This document shows positions 21,845 through 28,497 of a DNA stretch of 39,286 nt, piece by piece. A program made the translations under genes and the position numbers. How positions within the stretch are numbered: the stretch's first letter is position 1; each line of letters starts with the position of its first letter. The notes beneath the pieces are model-generated. The model was not told where the DNA came from, did not search any database, and saw nothing but the letters and a program-made list of their open reading frames with translations. Source of the DNA: a virus; IMG/VR virus record IMGVR_UViG_3300008267_000121, positions 1 to 39,286 of that record; one strand, given 5' to 3'.

Positions 21845-22108
21845 ATGGCTAAGAAAAATGTTAAAATTAAGACGGCAACAATTGATAATAGAAGGAAGCT
21901 TGTGCCATCGGATTACTCCGAATCTTGTGAAATTAAAAATTATACGGTGTTATGCAATCCAACCGAAAGTAATCCATATTATATGATTTTAATTGATGAT
22001 GACATGGTTGGTTGGACGGTGAGTAACTTTCACATTCTGCACTACGATCTTCCCATTAAATTTCTTGGAAAGAAATTCTTTGATGTAACTGATAGATATT
22101 TTACTTGA
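21845..22108 (+). CDS. Hypothetical protein, 87 aa
   Basis: A basic N-terminus (MAKKNVKIKTATIDNRRK) is followed by probable beta strands (NYTVLCNP, YYMILIDDDMVGWTV). GAGAGGTTAGACG precedes the ATG as the ribosome site. It is the first gene after promoter copy D. The function is unknown. Confidence 0.65.
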   Translation: MAKKNVKIKTATIDNRRKLVPSDYSESCEIKNYTVLCNPTESNPYYMILIDDDMVGWTVSNFHILHYDLPIKFLGKKFFDVTDRYFT

Positions 22109-22121
22109 CATTAATTCATCC

Positions 22122-22484
22122 ATGATAGAAAATACAACCTTTGAAAAGGTATTGTTTAAGTTTCGCTATCTTCCTATTAATGATGGGGACGTGGACGATG
22201 TGACCATTTGCTTTCCCCTAACGGATGATGTTTACTTTAATCTTAAGGATGGTGGTTCAATAAAAGATTTACTGAATGATCTTGCAGATTCTTTTGAGAT
22301 TAATTATAATTGCAGAATTATTGAGTGGTCAAGCAATTTTAAATGGGGAGCAATGGAGTGGGAATTAATGTTTCCCCATGAGGACAATCGCTCTCTCGAA
22401 GAGCGGAGAAATGTTCTGAGTGAGCTGATGAGAGAGTGTTACAATCTAATTGAAAGGATGTGGAAATTAAAAGCAATGATGTGA
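22122..22484 (+). CDS. Hypothetical protein, 120 aa
   Basis: The acidic N-terminal half has DDVTICFPLTDDVYFNL, and the C-terminal helix (SLEERRNVLSELMREC) is charged. It lies 13 bases after the previous gene and shares promoter copy D. No family is recognised. Confidence 0.65.
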   Translation: MIENTTFEKVLFKFRYLPINDGDVDDVTICFPLTDDVYFNLKDGGSIKDLLNDLADSFEINYNCRIIEWSSNFKWGAMEWELMFPHEDNRSLEERRNVLSELMRECYNLIERMWKLKAMM

Positions 22485-22494
22485 TATTTTTTTG

Positions 22495-22523
22495 TTGACA
22501 AGCTTGAGAGAAGTTGTTATATA
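22495..22523 (+). promoter_or_regulatory. Sigma-70-type promoter for tRNA-Arg/tRNA-Ser
   Basis: TTGACA (22495-22500), a 17-base spacer and TATATA (22518-22523). The predicted start near 22530 is about 18 bases before tRNA-Arg. This is a host-type promoter, unlike the 16-base motif. Confidence 0.75.
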
Positions 22524-22547
22524 TAGTGTGTAAGAGATAATAATTTT

Positions 22548-22624
22548 GCCCCCATAGCTCAGTGGATCAGAGCAAGAAGTTTCTACCTTCAAGGTCGGTG
22601 GTTCAAGTCCATCTGGGGGTGCCA
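22548..22624 (+). tRNA. tRNA-Arg (anticodon TCT)
   Basis: The acceptor GCCCCCA pairs with TGGGGGT, the D-arm is GCTC/GAGC, the anticodon loop is TTTCTAC on stem AGAAG/CTTCA (first pair A-A mismatched), and the T-arm is GGTGG/CCATC with TTCAAGT. The discriminator is G and CCA is encoded. It reads AGA/AGG codons, which dominate Arg use in the AT-rich genes. Confidence 0.92.
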
Positions 22625-22635
22625 TTTTTTTTAGA

Positions 22636-22722
22636 GGATTCTTGACCGAGTGGTTTAAGGTAACGGTTTAGAAAACCGTCGTGGGTTAACGTCCACCGAA
22701 GGTTCGAATCCTTCAGAATCCG
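22636..22722 (+). tRNA. tRNA-Ser (anticodon AGA)
   Basis: This is a type II tRNA. The acceptor GGATTCT pairs with AGAATCC, the anticodon stem is ACGGT/ACCGT with loop TTAGAAA, a long variable arm follows (GTGG...CCAC), and the T-arm is GAAGG/CCTTC with TTCGAAT. The discriminator is G and CCA is not encoded. The anticodon AGA reads TCT, and an A34 serine tRNA is unusual in bacteria and phages. It is 11 bases after tRNA-Arg and likely in the same transcript. Confidence 0.9.
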
Positions 22723-22781
22723 CTATCATAAAAATTAAATAACATGCTGGCAATTAACCATACTCTTACGCTTAAAATGCT

Positions 22782-23216
22782 ATGGAAAAAGAAATCAAGT
22801 ATTACGATGGCAATGGAAAGTTGCATCGAGTTGATGGTCCAGCAGTAGTTTTTTCCACCACTAAAGAGTGGTGGATTCATGGGGTTAGACATAGAGAAGA
22901 TGGACCGGCTATAGAATTCGCTAATGGCGAAGGTCATTGGTACTGGAATGGAGAGTACCATAGAGAAGGTGGTCCAGCCATTAGTTATTCTAGTGGAGGT
23001 GAAGTTTGGTATTGTCATGGTAAAAGACACAGATTAGATGGACCAGCTTTTACTTCTTATAATGGAGATAAGCAATGGTTTCTTAATGGTAAGCTCCATA
23101 GAGTAGATGGACCAGCGGTAGAGGATGTTTCTGGTAATAAAAAATATTACCTAGATGGATTAGAGTATTCTTTGGAAGAATGGTCTAGAGTTAAGAAAAT
23201 TTATTTCTTAAAGTAG
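22782..23216 (+). CDS. MORN-like repeat protein, about five repeats
   Basis: This 144-aa paralogue of the 2069-3084 array lies 20 kb away. Repeats include LHRVDGPAV, RHREDGPAI, YHREGGPAI, RHRLDGPAF and LHRVDGPAV, each followed by a W-x-x-x-G or W-Y-x-x-G turn. The tail differs from the array copies (EEWSRVKKIYFLK). It follows the tRNA pair and has no clear Shine-Dalgarno sequence. The function is unknown. Confidence 0.8.
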   Translation: MEKEIKYYDGNGKLHRVDGPAVVFSTTKEWWIHGVRHREDGPAIEFANGEGHWYWNGEYHREGGPAISYSSGGEVWYCHGKRHRLDGPAFTSYNGDKQWFLNGKLHRVDGPAVEDVSGNKKYYLDGLEYSLEEWSRVKKIYFLK

Positions 23217-23235
23217 ATTCTATAAATCAGAAAAT

Positions 23236-23251
23236 AATTTGTTCGCCATAC
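23236..23251 (+). promoter_or_regulatory. 16-base promoter-like motif, copy E
   Basis: AATTTGTTCGCCATAC is followed by CACGCG and a strong 6-bp hairpin CCCCTT/AAGGGG at about 23258-23275. It lies 79 bases before the gene at 23331, the longest leader among the protein-coding copies apart from copy F. Confidence 0.65.
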
Positions 23252-23330
23252 CACGCGCCCCTTATATGTAAGGGGTCAACGAGGTTGGCTTAATTAACAC
23301 ATTAACAATTAGTAAACCGGAGAGTAAGTG

Positions 23331-23651
23331 ATGCGTCATATTATTCATTATGTTCGAAATGAGAAGGGTATGCCCGTAGCCTGCCTGGCTTTTAGGGATG
23401 TTTTTGATACTCCTTATTGTGGTTATATTGATTATGGCATTTCTATCCATCATCCAGATGATGTTTGGAATCGTAAGCTGGCAAGGCAGATTGCTATTGG
23501 TAGGATGGTAGAGTCTCCCTTCCGCATTGAGAATATCGTAGCTCACGATGACTGGAATATCTCTAGAGTAATTGCAGAGATTCTTCTTGATATTAAGAAT
23601 AATCGTAGCGTTCCTCGTAGGCTAATGAGAGAAGTAGTTAGGAATCTTTGA
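23331..23651 (+). CDS. Hypothetical protein, 106 aa
   Basis: The protein begins MRHIIHYVRNEKGMPVACLAF and has a GISIHHPDDVWNRKLARQIAIGRM segment resembling many phage proteins that keep H/D pairs in a small alpha-beta fold. A GTG lies one codon upstream, but the ATG has GGAGAG at the right distance. It is driven by promoter copy E and followed by the second bulged-A hairpin. The function is unknown. Confidence 0.7.
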   Translation: MRHIIHYVRNEKGMPVACLAFRDVFDTPYCGYIDYGISIHHPDDVWNRKLARQIAIGRMVESPFRIENIVAHDDWNISRVIAEILLDIKNNRSVPRRLMREVVRNL

Positions 23652-23663
23652 TTTGATTTCACC

Positions 23664-23686
23664 TGAGCAAGTGTATAAACTGCTCA
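23664..23686 (+). promoter_or_regulatory. Bulged-A hairpin, copy 2
   Basis: TGAGC/GCTCA forms the lower stem. A bulged A follows, then the AGT/ACT upper stem and hexaloop GTATAA. The flanking CACCT matches copy 1 at 516. It lies 12 bases after a stop codon and 14 bases before a tRNA-Leu. It could separate the mRNA from the tRNA by processing or termination. Confidence 0.5.
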
Positions 23687-23700
23687 TTATTTAAATAAAT

Positions 23701-23787
23701 GGGACGGTGGTGGAATTGGTATACACTCAAGACTTAAAATCTTGCGCCCGTAAGGGATTGAGGGATCGTGACCCTCCCGTCCTACCA
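23701..23787 (+). tRNA. tRNA-Leu (anticodon TAA), second copy, altered T-loop
   Basis: This is a type II tRNA. The acceptor GGGACGG pairs with CCGTCCT, the anticodon stem is CAAGA/TCTTG with loop CTTAAAA, a variable arm CCC/GGG follows, and the T-stem is GAGGG/CCCTC. The discriminator is A and CCA is encoded. The T-loop is ATCGTGA, with the same A54/T58 swap as tRNA-Lys. It duplicates the decoding of the tRNA-Leu at 9606 but differs in body sequence and CCA. Confidence 0.92.
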
Positions 23788-23857
23788 ATTTAAAATTAAA
23801 ATATTAAATATTACATTTAATCCATAATTAAATTTCCCCAGAGTTAAGAGAGGGTTT

Positions 23858-25315
23858 ATGGCTACTAAGTTTTCAAAGCAATCAGTTGCACCTATCACAA
23901 AGGCTCCTCGTGCCATTCGCAAGTGGAGTTCCTTTCAAGAAGAAATTTTCAAGGATATTTCCGCTGGATCTGGTCATACTCAAGTTATTGCTAGGGCGGG
24001 TTCCGGTAAGACTAGCACCATTATTGAGAGCTTTTATCATCTTCCTGCTGGTAAGACTGCCCTGATGGTTGCCTTTAATAAGTCAATTCAGACTGAACTG
24101 GCTTCTCGTGCTCCCGAAGGCGTAGAAGTTCTTACCCTTCATTCTCTTGGATATCGGGCTTGTCGTAAGGCTTACCCCAATCTCAAGAACCCTGATACCG
24201 ATAAGCTTGCTGGTCATGTCCGAGCCGTTATTGGCGAAGATAATAACTATGAGCTTAGGGCTTCTATTGCCAAGGCAGTTGCTCTTTGCAAGAGCTACCT
24301 AATTGATTCTTTTGAGGATATCGATCAAATGATCGATTCTCATGGAATTGATTTGATGGATGAGAGTAGGCGAGACTTTATTGCCATTACTCAAAAGGTT
24401 TTGGATGGTTGCAAGAAGGATACTGCCCGTGTCGATTTTGACGACATGATTTGGTTTCCTCTAGTTCAAAATCTTCGTATGCCTCAATATGATTTTGTTT
24501 TTATTGATGAGGCTCAGGATCTTTCCGTAAGCCAGATCAAACTAGCTATGAAGTGTTGCCGAAATGGCGGGCGGATTATTTCCGTTGGCGATGATAGGCA
24601 AGCCATTTATGGTTTCCGTGGGGCTGATAGTCAAGCAATTCCCAACATCATTAAGCAACTTAATGCAAAGACCCTGCCGCTTTCGGTAACTTACCGTTGT
24701 GCTAAGTCAATTGCAGAGCTGGCAAAGACTATTGTTCCTGACCTGGAGCCATCCCCCGATGCCATTAGTGGTAAGGTGGAAACCATTTCTGAGAAGCAGC
24801 TTGAGACTATGGTTAAGCCAGGTGACTTTATCCTTAGCAGGATTAATGCTCCCTTGATTTCCTGGTGTCTCACTCTGCTTAAGAATAAGATTCCTGCCAA
24901 TATTCAAGGTAGAGATTTGGGAAAGAGTCTACTTACTCTCGTTAAGAGTAGTAAGGCAAAGTCAGTTAATGGATTGATTTCTTGGCTGGACAACTATCGG
25001 TCTAAGGAAACTGAAAGGCTAATTCAGCTCAAGAGAGATCCTTCTCAGGTGGAGGATAAGGTTGAGTGTCTAATTGCGCTATGTGAGGGCATGGATACAA
25101 TTCAAAGCGTAAAGGATAACATTGAGCGTCTTTTCCATGACGGAGACGATACTAGCAGAGTTATTCTTTCTAGCACTCACAAGGCTAAGGGAATGGAGAG
25201 AAATAGGGCTTTTCTTCTCCAAAAGACCTATAGACCTGGAAAGGGCGTTGAAGAAGATAATCTTCTTTACGTTGCCCAAACTAGAGCAAAGCAAGAACTT
25301 TATCTTGTAGTCTAA
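23858..25315 (+). CDS. Superfamily 1 (UvrD/Rep-type) DNA helicase
   Basis: This 485-aa ATP-dependent helicase has Walker A ARAGSGKTST (about 45-54), DFDDMIWFP, the Walker B FVFIDEAQDLS (Asp217, Glu218), the GDDRQAIYGFRGAD motif III block, VTYRCAKSI (motif IV), SSTHKAKGMERNRAFLL (motif V) and NLLYVAQTRAKQELYLV (motif VI). All SF1A motifs are present in order, so it should be active. It is shorter than cellular UvrD because the accessory subdomains are reduced. It probably acts in phage replication or recombination. Its codons are richer in C and G than those of the family A genes. GAGAGGGTTT precedes the ATG, and a strong terminator follows. Confidence 0.93.
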   Translation: MATKFSKQSVAPITKAPRAIRKWSSFQEEIFKDISAGSGHTQVIARAGSGKTSTIIESFYHLPAGKTALMVAFNKSIQTELASRAPEGVEVLTLHSLGYRACRKAYPNLKNPDTDKLAGHVRAVIGEDNNYELRASIAKAVALCKSYLIDSFEDIDQMIDSHGIDLMDESRRDFIAITQKVLDGCKKDTARVDFDDMIWFPLVQNLRMPQYDFVFIDEAQDLSVSQIKLAMKCCRNGGRIISVGDDRQAIYGFRGADSQAIPNIIKQLNAKTLPLSVTYRCAKSIAELAKTIVPDLEPSPDAISGKVETISEKQLETMVKPGDFILSRINAPLISWCLTLLKNKIPANIQGRDLGKSLLTLVKSSKAKSVNGLISWLDNYRSKETERLIQLKRDPSQVEDKVECLIALCEGMDTIQSVKDNIERLFHDGDDTSRVILSSTHKAKGMERNRAFLLQKTYRPGKGVEEDNLLYVAQTRAKQELYLVV

Positions 25316-25322
25316 TCTTGAC

Positions 25323-25360
25323 AAAGAGGGGTGGGGAACATAAATTTCCCACCCCTCTTT
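25323..25360 (+). terminator. Terminator after the helicase gene
   Basis: AAAGAGGGGTGGG pairs with CCCACCCCTCTTT and extends inward by G-T and two A-T pairs to 16 bp, with loop CATAAA. The 3' side runs into TTTCTTCTCT. It is one of the strongest hairpins in the window. Confidence 0.75.
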
Positions 25361-25381
25361 CTTCTCTAAGAAAGAAAAAAT

Positions 25382-25489
25382 ATGTTTAGATTGTTTGCCT
25401 CTGTATGTGTTTGGATTGTACTGTCAGCTTTTATTGGACCGGTTTTTAGCGGAGTTGCCGCCACCGTAGTCTTTTTTATGCTAGGTTAA
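25382..25489 (+). CDS. Membrane micropeptide, 35 aa
   Basis: Nearly the whole protein is hydrophobic (MFRLFASVCVWIVLSAFIGP, then GVAATVVFFML), consistent with one or two membrane segments split by a Gly-Pro. AAGAAAGAAAAAAT precedes the ATG. It directly follows the helicase terminator. The function is unknown. Confidence 0.55.
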   Translation: MFRLFASVCVWIVLSAFIGPVFSGVAATVVFFMLG

Positions 25490-25524
25490 TTATTCAAACT
25501 AATAATATTTAGAAATAAATAATT

Positions 25525-25665
25525 ATGTTTTCTATTACTATCCCTAAGTCAAAAATTAGAAACCCCTATGCAGTAGACGCATCTTCTAGGAAGGCTGGCA
25601 AGATGAAGGATCGCAGAAAGCGTAGAGAGTCTAACCCAAAGAAGAAAGATTGGGTCAATGCTTAA
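25525..25665 (+). CDS. Small basic protein, 46 aa
   Basis: A highly basic C-terminal half (RKAGKMKDRRKRRESNPKKK) follows KIRNPYAVDASS. Similar short RNP...RKAG..KDRR proteins occur in other phages, from memory. It may bind nucleic acid. It overlaps the next gene by 8 bases, so the two are probably translated together. Confidence 0.6.
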   Translation: MFSITIPKSKIRNPYAVDASSRKAGKMKDRRKRRESNPKKKDWVNA

Positions 25666-26080
25666 GTACAAAAGAAGTACTGATAACCTTTGGTATCATG
25701 TACCTATCAAGCCATTTCAAGTAACCGCATTCACTAACGGGTCTGGTCTTTGGTCAAATTCTGAAAAAAAAATTCAGCACAATAGAGCTGAGTTAATTTT
25801 CTTTTCTGAATCTGTGGATAATAAGTCATCATTTGTGGTTAATCATGCGGAGCTTAAAATCTATTTTTCAAAAAAGTATTGGGATGTCAACCAATACGGT
25901 CTTATTTATACAGACCGGAACTGGATCAGAGATCTTAGGAAATATTTTCAATCTATGGGATATTCTAAAGCCGCTGTCAAAACTATAGATTATACCGAAC
26001 AAGGTATGCAAGGAAGCAACTACGTTTCCCTGGACGTAGGGAGAAGCTTCCTAAAACAATTTGTGGAGAAGAATAAGTGA
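25658..26080 (+). CDS. Hypothetical protein, 140 aa
   Basis: This alpha-beta protein starts MLKYKRSTDNLWYHVPIKPF and includes INxHAELKIYFSKKYW-type strands and a C-terminal SLDVGRSFLKQF. No catalytic motif is recognised. Its start overlaps the basic micropeptide gene, and its stop overlaps the next GTG start. Confidence 0.65.
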   Translation: MLKYKRSTDNLWYHVPIKPFQVTAFTNGSGLWSNSEKKIQHNRAELIFFSESVDNKSSFVVNHAELKIYFSKKYWDVNQYGLIYTDRNWIRDLRKYFQSMGYSKAAVKTIDYTEQGMQGSNYVSLDVGRSFLKQFVEKNK

Positions 26081-26283
26081 ATCAAGACAATTATTTAGAA
26101 ATTCAAATGGACCCCGAAATGGAAATTTTTAATAATCTCCGTTCCCTATGCCCTGAAAATATTAAATACAATATTGCCGAGTGGGAGAGCTGGATGATAC
26201 ATAGGGTCTATGATATGTGGAACATTAAAGAAATTAATAATGATCAGTTGGCGAGGCTCGTTGGAGAGATTTGCTCCTTTTAA
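26077..26283 (+). CDS. Hypothetical acidic protein, 68 aa
   Basis: It starts with GTG at 26077, overlapping the upstream stop by 4 bases (GTGA). The protein is acidic with three Trp residues (EWESW, MW). The overlap and lack of spacer support translational coupling. No family is recognised. Confidence 0.6.
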   Translation: MNQDNYLEIQMDPEMEIFNNLRSLCPENIKYNIAEWESWMIHRVYDMWNIKEINNDQLARLVGEICSF

Positions 26284-26286
26284 TTT

Positions 26287-26484
26287 ATGAAAAATATTTC
26301 AAAACCAATTGCAAACTTCATTGTCATTGTAGATTGTGACGGTAGTGTGGTAGACCACCTTTCCTATAATTGCGTTATTGATGAAAGTTTTGAACTAACT
26401 AGATATCTAGACAATAACTTCCCAGATCAAGCTCCACATTCCATTTGGCGATGCCCTGGACCTTTTGAGCAAGTAAAAGATTAA
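26287..26484 (+). CDS. Hypothetical protein, 65 aa
   Basis: The N-terminal strand ANFIVIVDCDGSVVDHLSY is followed by a short helix and SIWRCPGPFEQV. It starts 3 bases after the previous stop. No family is recognised. Confidence 0.55.
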   Translation: MKNISKPIANFIVIVDCDGSVVDHLSYNCVIDESFELTRYLDNNFPDQAPHSIWRCPGPFEQVKD

Positions 26485-26487
26485 TTA

Positions 26488-26718
26488 GTGATTTGTTTAT
26501 TGATTAAAAATTCTCAATCTCAAGAAGCAGAGTCCTATTGGAGTTTAGGAAAAGATCCAGTCACTTATGCTGAAAGAGTTCTTGGACTTCAAGCGAGTGA
26601 CAAGGAGCTGCAATTAATTTTTAAAATTTTAGGCAACAAATCTGGAGATCAAGAGATTCAATCTTGGTTTGGCTTAGATGCAAAAAAAATTGCAATTCTT
26701 GTAGGTGCTGCTAAATGA
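26488..26718 (+). CDS. Hypothetical protein, 76 aa
   Basis: The start appears to be the GTG at 26488, 3 bases after the previous stop. The product is mostly helical (QEAESYWSLGKDPVTYAERV) with a conserved-looking QSWFGLDAKKIAILVGAAK end. No family is recognised. Confidence 0.55.
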   Translation: MICLLIKNSQSQEAESYWSLGKDPVTYAERVLGLQASDKELQLIFKILGNKSGDQEIQSWFGLDAKKIAILVGAAK

Positions 26719-26771
26719 ATTTTATCTATAATCTAAAAGAAAAAATTTTCCGATGGTTAATCGGAGTTTAA
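26715..26771 (+). CDS. Possible micropeptide, 18 aa
   Basis: The ATG overlaps the previous stop (ATGA), and the product is MNFIYNLKEKIFRWLIGV, an amphipathic basic helix. It is very short, so it is a tentative call. The ATGA overlap is the main support. Confidence 0.25.
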   Translation: MNFIYNLKEKIFRWLIGV

Positions 26772-26774
26772 GTT

Positions 26775-27146
26775 ATGGAGCCTAGAATGAGTTTTCAGGA
26801 AGAGAATTTGAGACTTGCCATTGAAACGCAGAAGTCAGTTGGCTTTAAGGTTACAGATCAGTTTTGGTTTACTTTTAGAGACGGTAGAACTCCACCTTCC
26901 GTTTCTCCTTGGGGCGCTATTCTTTGGAAGATGAACTCTACTGAGTCGGGTAATTTTCTAATTCCCCCAAAGGGAACTTGGTGGAACTCCGTTAGAGATT
27001 TTCTACAAGTATCAGACTCTTGGATGGATACTTTTATGTTGAGCTTTGCCAATCAACAAGTTAATAAGTTTATGACCCCAGACGAATTGGATGCCTATTC
27101 TTTGGCTCAAGATTTGAGGCGGGATTATTTGGACCTTCTATGTTGA
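26775..27146 (+). CDS. Hypothetical protein, 123 aa
   Basis: The segment FWFTFRDGRTPPSVSPWGAI and the C-terminal helix ELDAYSLAQDLRRDYLDLLC are the main visible features. The product is Trp-rich. No motif of known function is recognised. It ends overlapping a membrane micropeptide gene by 7 bases. Confidence 0.65.
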   Translation: MEPRMSFQEENLRLAIETQKSVGFKVTDQFWFTFRDGRTPPSVSPWGAILWKMNSTESGNFLIPPKGTWWNSVRDFLQVSDSWMDTFMLSFANQQVNKFMTPDELDAYSLAQDLRRDYLDLLC

Positions 27147-27253
27147 TTAACTTAATTTGTTTTTTTAATGGATTGCTTACTGGAACCCTTCTTGCCCTAG
27201 TAGGATCTTTTGCTATTATTAAAAATATTAATGGTGGTGGCAGGGGAGAGTAA
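27140..27253 (+). CDS. Membrane micropeptide, 37 aa
   Basis: The product MLINLICFFNGLLTGTLLAL, then VGSFAIIKN and a polar GGGRGE tail, is a single membrane helix with a short cytoplasmic end. It overlaps the preceding gene by 7 bases. It is one of four such micropeptides in the window. Confidence 0.5.
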   Translation: MLINLICFFNGLLTGTLLALVGSFAIIKNINGGGRGE

Positions 27254-27260
27254 TAAGTAA

Positions 27261-27301
27261 TAGTTTGTCATAAAGTTGAAGGAAAAATTTATGACAAACT
27301 A
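27261..27301 (+). promoter_or_regulatory. 14-bp hairpin masking the papain-like gene start
   Basis: TAGTTTGTCATAAA (27261-27274) pairs perfectly with TTTATGACAAACTA (27288-27301). The ATG (27291-27293) is inside the 3' arm, and the AAGGA ribosome site is in the 13-base loop. Initiation should be blocked until the stem opens or the 5' arm is missing from the transcript. Confidence 0.7.
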
Positions 27302-28280
27302 CATTTTAAACAATAAAAAATTTAAAATTAATTTAGATGGTTGGAAGAGGCAGTCAGTAGATGAAAGAGATTATTCTTTTAAGTCAATTCAGTCTACGAC
27401 TAGAAAATTACCATTCCTAGTAGACAATAGAAATATTTGCTCACCAATTCAAAATCAAGGCAGATTGGGATCTTGCACAGCCCATATGTTTGCTGCCATG
27501 ATTGAATCTAATCAGATAAAAAATCTTCAAAAAAGCAACGCTTCGTTTTCTTTCCATGAAGAGAATGAATTGTCTTTATATCAAGATGGATTTTTTTATA
27601 GCCTATACTGCCTAATAAAATATCACGCTCTTTATTTATATTATAAACTTAGCGGCTTTTTTGGGTTTCTTGAAGATAAAAATAATCAAGCCTTAACCTC
27701 TTCTAAAGTTTTAGTTAGACCCAGTAGACTATTTCACTACTATGTAACTAGAAAAATAAGAGGTACAATTGATAGAGATTCGGGAGCCTCTATCAGAGAG
27801 TCAATTAAGGCTGGAAATTTATTTGGCTCAACTGCAGAATCAAATTGGATTTATAATATTTTAAATTTTAAAAAGAGTCCTCCCAAGAAGGCATGGGATA
27901 ATGCAAACCTTCACAAAGTAAACGCGTACTACTCTATTAGCGATGGAGATCTTAAAACAATGAAAAGAGCCCTTGCTGATGGTTATTTAGTTGGCTTTGG
28001 ATTTGCGGTATTTAAGAACTTAATGAGCGAAGTAGTTTCCATCACCGGCTTACTAACAAGACCAAAATCTTCAGATACTTGCATTGGTGGACATGCCGTT
28101 GTTTTAGTTGGATATGATGATAATAAAGAAATGCCCGATGGCTCTAAAGGAGCTTTCTTAGTAAGGAATAGTTGGGGAACTTCTTGGGGCATTGAAGGTT
28201 ATTTTTGGATGTCTTATAATTATGTTGGAGATTCAAGATTGTCTAATGACTTCTGGGTAATAGAGTCTTCACCTATTTGA
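27291..28280 (+). CDS. Papain-like (C1A) cysteine peptidase
   Basis: The 329-aa protein has the C1 catalytic set: oxyanion Gln56 and Cys62 in QNQGRLGSC, His268 in GGHAVVLVGYDD and Asn293 in VRNSWGTSWG, followed by GYFWMSYNYV. It begins with a short DERDYSF-type lead and has no signal peptide. The loop between Cys62 and His268 is long and includes an aromatic, hydrophobic stretch (about residues 92-125: FFYSLYCLIKYHALYLYYKL). A phage could use it on capsid precursors, host proteins or cell-surface proteins, and the sequence does not decide. The ATG at 27291 (with AAGGA) is preferred over a TTG five codons earlier. Confidence 0.88.
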   Translation: MTNYILNNKKFKINLDGWKRQSVDERDYSFKSIQSTTRKLPFLVDNRNICSPIQNQGRLGSCTAHMFAAMIESNQIKNLQKSNASFSFHEENELSLYQDGFFYSLYCLIKYHALYLYYKLSGFFGFLEDKNNQALTSSKVLVRPSRLFHYYVTRKIRGTIDRDSGASIRESIKAGNLFGSTAESNWIYNILNFKKSPPKKAWDNANLHKVNAYYSISDGDLKTMKRALADGYLVGFGFAVFKNLMSEVVSITGLLTRPKSSDTCIGGHAVVLVGYDDNKEMPDGSKGAFLVRNSWGTSWGIEGYFWMSYNYVGDSRLSNDFWVIESSPI

Positions 28281-28281
28281 T

Positions 28282-28497
28282 ATGAGCGAAGTTAAAAAGA
28301 TTAGACCCAAACCAGTTGAGGGTGTAGATTTTTATAGAGAGCCTGGTGGTAGACTTGTATTTACAGAAGTTTACCATTTAAAAAGAGGATACTGTTGTAA
28401 TGGTTGCTGTAGACATTGTCCTTATAAAAAGAAAGTTGCAATAGAATTGGAAATAATTAACCTTGACACCTGCACCAAAGGTGAAACCAAAACATAA
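28282..28497 (+). CDS. DUF5522-like cysteine-rich protein, 71 aa
   Basis: The block VDFYREPGGRLVFTEVYHLK followed by RGYCCNGCCRHCPYKK matches my memory of the DUF5522 small-protein family (F-T-x-x-Y-H-L-x-R-G-x-C-C-x-x-x-C-R-H-C-P-Y). Five clustered Cys plus His suggest metal binding. It starts 1 base after the peptidase stop. The function is unknown. Confidence 0.7.
   Translation: MSEVKKIRPKPVEGVDFYREPGGRLVFTEVYHLKRGYCCNGCCRHCPYKKKVAIELEIINLDTCTKGETKT

Noticed and set aside
22757-22772. ACCATACTCT before the MORN-like gene, similar to the second half of the promoter motif
   Set aside because: The TTTGT half is absent and there is no hairpin leader.
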